Part shown: positions 59,945 through 64,000 of the stretch, one piece after another
Position numbering within the stretch: position 1 is the stretch's first letter
How the letters are laid out: every line of letters starts with the position of its first letter
Position numbers and translations under genes: made by a program
Notes under the pieces: model-generated
Told to the model about the DNA's origin: nothing
Databases searched by the model: none
The model's input: the letters and a program-made list of their open reading frames with translations, nothing else
Origin: Anarhynchus alexandrinus
Lineage: Eukaryota; Chordata; Aves; Charadriiformes; Charadriidae
Length of the DNA: 64,000 nucleotides
Direction of reading: 5' to 3'
NCBI GenBank assembly: GCA_008711295.1
Contig: VUYV01000290.1
Location: 701,647-765,646, forward strand

Positions 59945-60371
59945 CAAAATCATGGAATGGTTTGGGTTGGAAGGGACCTTGAAGATCATCTAGTGCCCAT
60001 CCCCCTGTCATGGGCAGGGACACCTTCCACTAAACCAGGTTGCTCAAAGCCCCATCCAGCCTGGCCTTGAACACCTCCAGGGTGAACTTCCCTGGGCAAC
60101 CTGTTCCAGTGTCTCACCACCCTCAAAGCAAAAACTTTCTTCCTAATAGCTAACCTAAACCTACCGTCTTTCAGTTTGAAGCCATTCCTCCTCCTCCTCT
60201 GACTACATGCCTTTGTAAAAGGCCCTGTTCAGATACTGGAAGGTTGCTATAAGGTCTCCCTGGAGCCTTCTCCAGACTGAACAACCCCAACTCTCTCAGC
60301 CTGTCTTCATCGGAGAGGTGCTCCAACCCTCTGGTCATCTTCATGGCCCTCCTCTGGGCCTGCTCCAACAG
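59945..60371 (-). repeat. CR1 fragment, minus strand, one arm of an inverted pair
   Basis: AAATCATGGAATGGTTTGGG then GGACCTTGAAGATCATCTAG marks a reverse-oriented CR1 3' end; the minus strand encodes an ORF2 remnant with [20 protein letters not shown]. It runs to about 60371, where an oppositely oriented CR1 begins. 5'-truncated. Confidence 0.9.
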
Positions 60372-60381
60372 GGGGAAAAGG

Positions 60382-60630
60382 GGAGGTGATTCTTCACTCT
60401 ACTCTGGTGAGACCCCACCTGGAGTACTGCATCCAGCTCTGGAGCCCCCAACATAGCGAAGACATGGACATGTTGGATTGGGTCAAGAGGAGGGCCACAA
60501 AGACGATCAGAGGGCTGGAGCACCTCTCCTGTGAGGAGAGGCTGAGAGTTGGGGCTGTTCAGCCTGGAGAAGAGAAGGCTCCAGCGAGACATTGCAGCCT
60601 TCCAGTACCTAAAGGGGGCCTACAGGAGAG
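60382..60630 (+). repeat. CR1 fragment, plus strand, second arm of the inverted pair, cut by a gap
   Basis: GGGAGGTGATTC, then GTGAGACCCCACCTGGAGTA and on to CCTACAGGAGAG: a CR1 in sense orientation encoding [20 protein letters not shown]. It is interrupted by Ns at 60631; its 3' end is unseen. It lies head-to-head with the copy at 59945-60371. Confidence 0.9.
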
Positions 60631-60835
60631 NNNNNNNNNNNNNNNNNNNNNNNNNNNNNNNNNNNNNNNNNNNNNNNNNNNNNNNNNNNNNNNNNNNNNN
60701 NNNNNNNNNNNNNNNNNNNNNNNNNNNNNNNNNNNNNNNNNNNNNNNNNNNNNNNNNNNNNNNNNNNNNNNNNNNNNNNNNNNNNNNNNNNNNNNNNNNN
60801 NNNNNNNNNNNNNNNNNNNNNNNNNNNNNNNNNNN
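60631..60835. other. Assembly gap, 205 Ns
   Basis: 205 unresolved bases inside the CR1 inverted pair. The apparent ORFs crossing it are not real. Confidence 0.99.
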
Positions 60836-60989
60836 AACAAAATCCAAGCTAAAACCAGTTTTTCTCATAAAAAAAAAAAAGGAGAAAAAGAGTTGCGTTA
60901 ATATCGCAGCCTACACAAGCTGCAGCCGGGCGGGACCTTAACGGGGCGGGGCGGAGCGGAGCGAGGGCCGCCCCCCCCTCCCCGCAATC

Positions 60990-61051
60990 CCGGGGCGGGA
61001 CGTGCGGTGCCGCACGCCTCGGCCTCAGCGCCGCGCAGCCGCTGGCTACCG
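60990..61051 (+). other. Probable noncoding first exon of an unidentified gene
   Basis: The GC-rich segment ends CTGGCTACCG/GTAAGT, a strong donor, and contains no ATG in a usable context. The 5' limit is a guess. The next acceptor is at 61362. Confidence 0.4.
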
Positions 61052-61120
61052 GTAAGTAGCCCCCGGCGGGGCTCGAACCCGCGACCTCTGGGGCCGCGCC
61101 GGGCGGACGGAGCCCCGCCG

Positions 61121-61162
61121 AGGGGGAGGCAGCGGCGGCGGTCGCCGCCGCTGCCTCCCCCT
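61121..61162. repeat. Perfect 20-bp inverted repeat beside a single N
   Basis: AGGGGGAGGCAGCGGCGGCG, two bases (GT), then its exact reverse complement CGCCGCCGCTGCCTCCCCCT, directly followed by an N at 61163. It is either a real hairpin or a fold-back assembly join. Confidence 0.95.
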
Positions 61163-61296
61163 NGCAGCTGCACGTAGACTGGGGTTGGTGCTGCAGCTTT
61201 GAGATGTGTTTTGCAGGGGGGGTGGGGAATTAAAGGTGCAGGGAAAAAAAACCCAAAAACGAATAATGTTTGTACCTGGTTCTTTCCGGAGAATTC

Positions 61297-61326
61297 CTTC
61301 TTTCCTTCCTTCCTTCCTTCCTTCCC
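61297..61326. repeat. (TTCC)n microsatellite
   Basis: Tandem TTCC units upstream of the acceptor at 61362; they extend its pyrimidine-rich region. Confidence 0.85.
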
Positions 61327-61362
61327 GGCAGCCCCGTTTGCCTTTCGTTTGTTTCTTCTCAG

Positions 61363-61505
61363 GTAACAAACGCTTTCCCGAGGGATGCTGATGAGTCTCT
61401 TTCCGTTTACGGCTGGAAGGTTGGTTTCCCGAGCGGGTCGTGGGCTTAAGGCTGCTGCTTCGAAGAAACCCAAATTCTGCTCGGAAATGGCTCGTCCTAG
61501 TTCAA
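61363..61505 (+). CDS. Candidate exon with start codon, unidentified gene, mitochondrial-type leader
   Basis: Acceptor TTTGTTTCTTCTCAG at 61362, donor TTCAA/GTAAGG at 61505. The ATG at 61385 opens 40 codons, MLMSLFPFTAGRLVSRAGRG then LKAAASKKPKFCSEMARPSS, rich in Arg, Lys, Ala and Ser without acids near the start, like a mitochondrial presequence. A second in-frame ATG lies at 61487 (MARPSS). I do not recognise the protein. In mammals NUP153 lies next to this end of KIF13A, but the peptide does not resemble the NUP153 N-terminus I remember. Confidence 0.45.
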
Positions 61506-62329
61506 GTAAGGCACATCTATTTGTTTGCTGTAGAACCTCGCGTAGGTTTTTTAAGGTAGATTTGAAATTCTAGAAGGTTTTGTGTGATAGGCGAAATCTG
61601 TAGTATAAATCAAAATGTTTAGAAGAGCATGAAGTTGATTTTTTTTTTCCCCCCTAGCTGCTAAAATTTATCTTCTGTGTGTCTGTATTCTGTATAGTTC
61701 CAAAAACCCTCGTGTAGTTGCAGTCAGCCTGATTGCCTGGTGATGCGTTTTAAGTATTTATAATTCATGCACATAAATGTACGCTAGTTAATTGCATTTC
61801 CTCTTCATAATCCTAATGGGTAATAAAATTCACTCCTTGTTTCTTTGTACAAGAATTATGGAGGGCTTCGGGTACTTGTAACAATGCAGGAGCTGGTTGT
61901 TGGGTAACCCCAGGAGCCCTGGTCAGTCTAGTAATGCCAAATATCCTCTTTTTGTTTGTTTGGGGTCTTTTTGGTTTTGCCTTTTTAATTCGAGGATGTG
62001 CCTTAACTTGAAAACTGTGCCAAACAGCCCCAAGCAGTTGGGTAGCCAGGGTGCACTTGATTTTTGTGCCGCCTTGAGCATCAGCATTTGGCTGCTGTCC
62101 GAGCCTGGAGATGGGACTAGGAGGACTTTTAGCCTGATCTTTACACGTTCAAGGGCTTGTAAGGTTTGGTTTACAACAGCAGATGAGGCATCAGAATCGT
62201 TATGTTCTCTGCCCGGTTCTACGGCTCTCGTGCTGTGGGTCTTGGGACTTCTCCAGTGACTGTCTGTCCTTATAAAAACTCACCTGTCTTTGGTTAAAAA
62301 AAAAAAACCCAAACATAGTAAATTGTGAA
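61506..62329 (+). other. Presumed intron of the unidentified downstream gene
   Basis: No recognised feature other than T runs. The 120-codon ORF at 61897-62259 has no motif I know. Confidence 0.5.
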
Positions 62330-63352
62330 GATTAGGGCTGTGATCAGCAGCTCAAAGTTCAGCTGGAGGGTAGTCACTACTGGTGTACTATAGGAGTCAA
62401 TAGTGGGGCCAAAATTTTTTAACATGTTTAACACCTTCGTTAATGATCTGGATGATGGGGCAGAGTGTACCCTCGGCAAGTTTCTAGATGATGCAAAGCT
62501 GGGAGGAGTGGCTGATATGCCAGAGGGTCGTGCTGCCATCCAGAGGGACCTCAAGAGACTGGGGATGTGGGCTCATGGGAACCTCATGAAGTTCAGCAAA
62601 TGGAAATGCCAAGTCCTGCCCCGGGGACAAATAGCCCCTGCACCAGGATGGGCTGGGGCTAACCAGCTGGAAAGCAGCTTAGCAGGAAAGGCTCTGAGGG
62701 TCCTGATGGACCCCAAGCTAACCATGAGCCAGCGATGAGCCCTTGCAGCAACAAAGGCTGATGGGTGTCCTGAGCTGCACTTGGCAGAGCATCTCTAGCA
62801 GATGAAGGGAGGTGATCCTTCCCCTCTACTCGGCAGTGGTGAGACACACCTGGTGTGCTGGGTCCAGGTCTGGGCTCCCCAGTACAAGAGAGACATGGAC
62901 TTACCGGAGAGAGTCCAGTGAAGGGCCACAAAGGTAAATGGCTTGAAGCATCTGACGTGAGGAGAGGATGGGGGAGCCAGGACTGCTCAGCCTGGAGGAG
63001 ACCAGGCTCAGGGGCATCTTAGCAATGTATGAAAACACCTGATGGGAAGGAATGAGGACAAGGCGGACTCTTCTCAGTAGTGCCCAGTGACAGGGCATGA
63101 GGCAACAGACACAAATTAAAGCACATAAGATTCCATCTGAACACAAGAAAACACTTTTTTACTGTGAGGGTGGTCAAGCACTGGTAAGGGTTGTGCAGAG
63201 AGAGATGGTGGAGTCTCCAACTTTGGAGATACTCAAAAGCCACCTGACTGGATGCAGTCCTGGACATTCTGCTCTGGCTGACCCTGCTTGAGCAGGGGAT
63301 TGGACTAGATGATCTCCAGATGTCCCTTCCCAGCTCAGCCATTCTGTGAGTC
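62330..63352 (+). mobile_element. CR1 non-LTR retrotransposon fragment, plus strand, about 1 kb
   Basis: Sense CR1: NTFVNDLDDGAECTLGKFLD then AKLGGVADMPEGRAAIQRDL, with the reverse-transcriptase ADD box changed to LDD, and the C-terminal region in several broken frames. It ends CCCTTCCCAGCTCAGCCATTCTGTGAG. It is related to the 51785 copy, inactive, and lies in the presumed intron of the downstream gene. Confidence 0.88.
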
Positions 63353-64000
63353 TAAAATGTGTTGCTTTAAAATTAATATCTGAGGTAAACTGGAAGAGAA
63401 TTTTTTGTGTCTCTCTGTAGCTAACCTGTTCCTTTTTAACCTTGTTTTGACTCTTAGAAAAATGCAAAGGAAATTTCCCATCTTTTTCCCAATTACTTTA
63501 CCATGCAGAGAAAAATGGGGGGAATATACATTCAAAAATAGAAAATACAATTGCAAACCTAGAAAATGGGCCAAATGCCTCAGAAGGAAATGCATTTTCT
63601 GAAATTACCTTAATTTTGAAGGTGATACTTTGTAACTAAACTTAAATTTTTTTCATCTCAGGCTCTTACCTTGCTATTAGAAAGCAAACTGTTCCTGGGT
63701 GGTGGTGGCAACAGTTGTTATCAAGGTAGCATCTAGTGTGGGGTTTCAGTTGAAGGCTCTGTCTTTCAAATATTGAGTCTATTCATAGTTTAATTCATGT
63801 TACCTCACTGGACTTGCTCACATGCATTTTGGAGGATCTCCAGGAATTGCCCTTCGAATTCCAATATACAGAAACTCAGAAAAAAAAATAGTATTCTGAA
63901 ATTAAAGTCATGGGAGGTGTACGTGGAAGCCGTTTCTGGATGCATAAGTCTGCCAGCACTGTCTGTATGGCCTCTTATATAAAAGTCAAAGTGTTTGAAC
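63353..64000 (+). other. Sequence after the last CR1, to window end
   Basis: Mostly AT-rich. The only candidate feature is a possible small exon at 63662-63725: acceptor TTTTTTTCATCTCAG, donor ATCAAG/GTAGCA, open and in phase with the 61363-61505 exon (it would read SYLAIRKQTVPGWWWQQLLS). Low confidence. Confidence 0.35.

Larger units (their letters stand above)
60935..61175 (+). promoter_or_regulatory. CpG island and GC-box promoter of the downstream gene
   Basis: Very high GC with dense CG dinucleotides, including GGGGCGGGGCGG (GC-box type) near 60942 and GGGGCGGGACG near 60992. A consensus splice donor follows at 61052 (CTACCG/GTAAGT). This is the usual layout of a vertebrate housekeeping promoter. 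The direction is inferred from the donor; the exact transcription start is not visible. Confidence 0.65.

Noticed and set aside
60386..60941. Long ORFs of 83-171 codons around the assembly gap
   Set aside because: They are CR1 ORF2 remnants extended through Ns; not real genes.
61050..61130. tRNA gene on the minus strand (GGTTCGAGCCC B-box-like sequence with a perfect 5-bp T-arm)
   Set aside because: No matching acceptor stem, D-arm, A box or anticodon arm could be found; it is a chance T-arm in GC-rich promoter DNA.
60898..61473. 191-codon minus-strand ORF over the CpG island
   Set aside because: GC-rich DNA gives long chance ORFs. It crosses an N, the palindrome and a (TTCC)n repeat, and has no motif.
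1..64000. CRISPR arrays, operons, phage or other prokaryote-type systems
   Set aside because: No regularly spaced repeats, no compact ORF strings; sequence is vertebrate with introns and CR1 elements throughout.

Overview
The window is avian genomic DNA. The clearest marker is at least seven CR1 non-LTR retrotransposon fragments, several with the typical CR1 3' end (tandem ATTCTATGAT-type units next to a GGTTGGAAGGGACC-like block). The other markers are short AT-rich introns and a vertebrate multi-exon gene. I cannot name the species.

Positions 1404-57111 (+ strand) hold nearly all of one gene, KIF13A, a kinesin-3 family plus-end-directed microtubule motor. I placed 37 coding exons. All are open and join in phase at GT-AG junctions, with one GC-AG exception. 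The first roughly 70-80 residues (start codon and first motor exons) lie upstream of the window. In order the exons encode the motor core with P-loop, switch I and switch II (exons 1-7), the neck and first coiled coil (7-9), the FHA domain (9-12), a coiled coil (13-14), the KIF1B-like and DUF3694-type stalk region (15-30), a Ser-rich tail (31-36) and a C-terminal CAP-Gly domain (36-37). The stalk and tail match KIF13A, not KIF13B. A CAP-Gly domain is normally a KIF13B and Khc-73 trait, and mammalian KIF13A as I know it lacks one. An intact, spliced CAP-Gly domain here is the most interesting feature of the window.

Two short in-phase exons look optional: 78 nt at 31463 and 39 nt at 35737. CR1 copies sit in introns, one starting 9 nt inside a splice donor. 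A 1.7-kb CR1 with decayed reverse-transcriptase reading frame lies in the 7.3-kb intron before the last two exons.

Positions 57112 to about 59940 are 3' UTR and intergenic DNA. A head-to-head pair of CR1 fragments follows and runs into a 205-base assembly gap (60631-60835). A CpG-rich promoter-like region at about 60940-61170 marks the start of a second + strand gene that I could not identify: a noncoding first exon ending at 61051, then an exon at 61363-61505 that could encode a mitochondrial-type leader. Another CR1 fragment (62330-63352) lies inside that gene's presumed intron.

I found no prokaryotic-type system, CRISPR array, tRNA or rRNA. The window is an ordinary vertebrate locus with a few unusual details.
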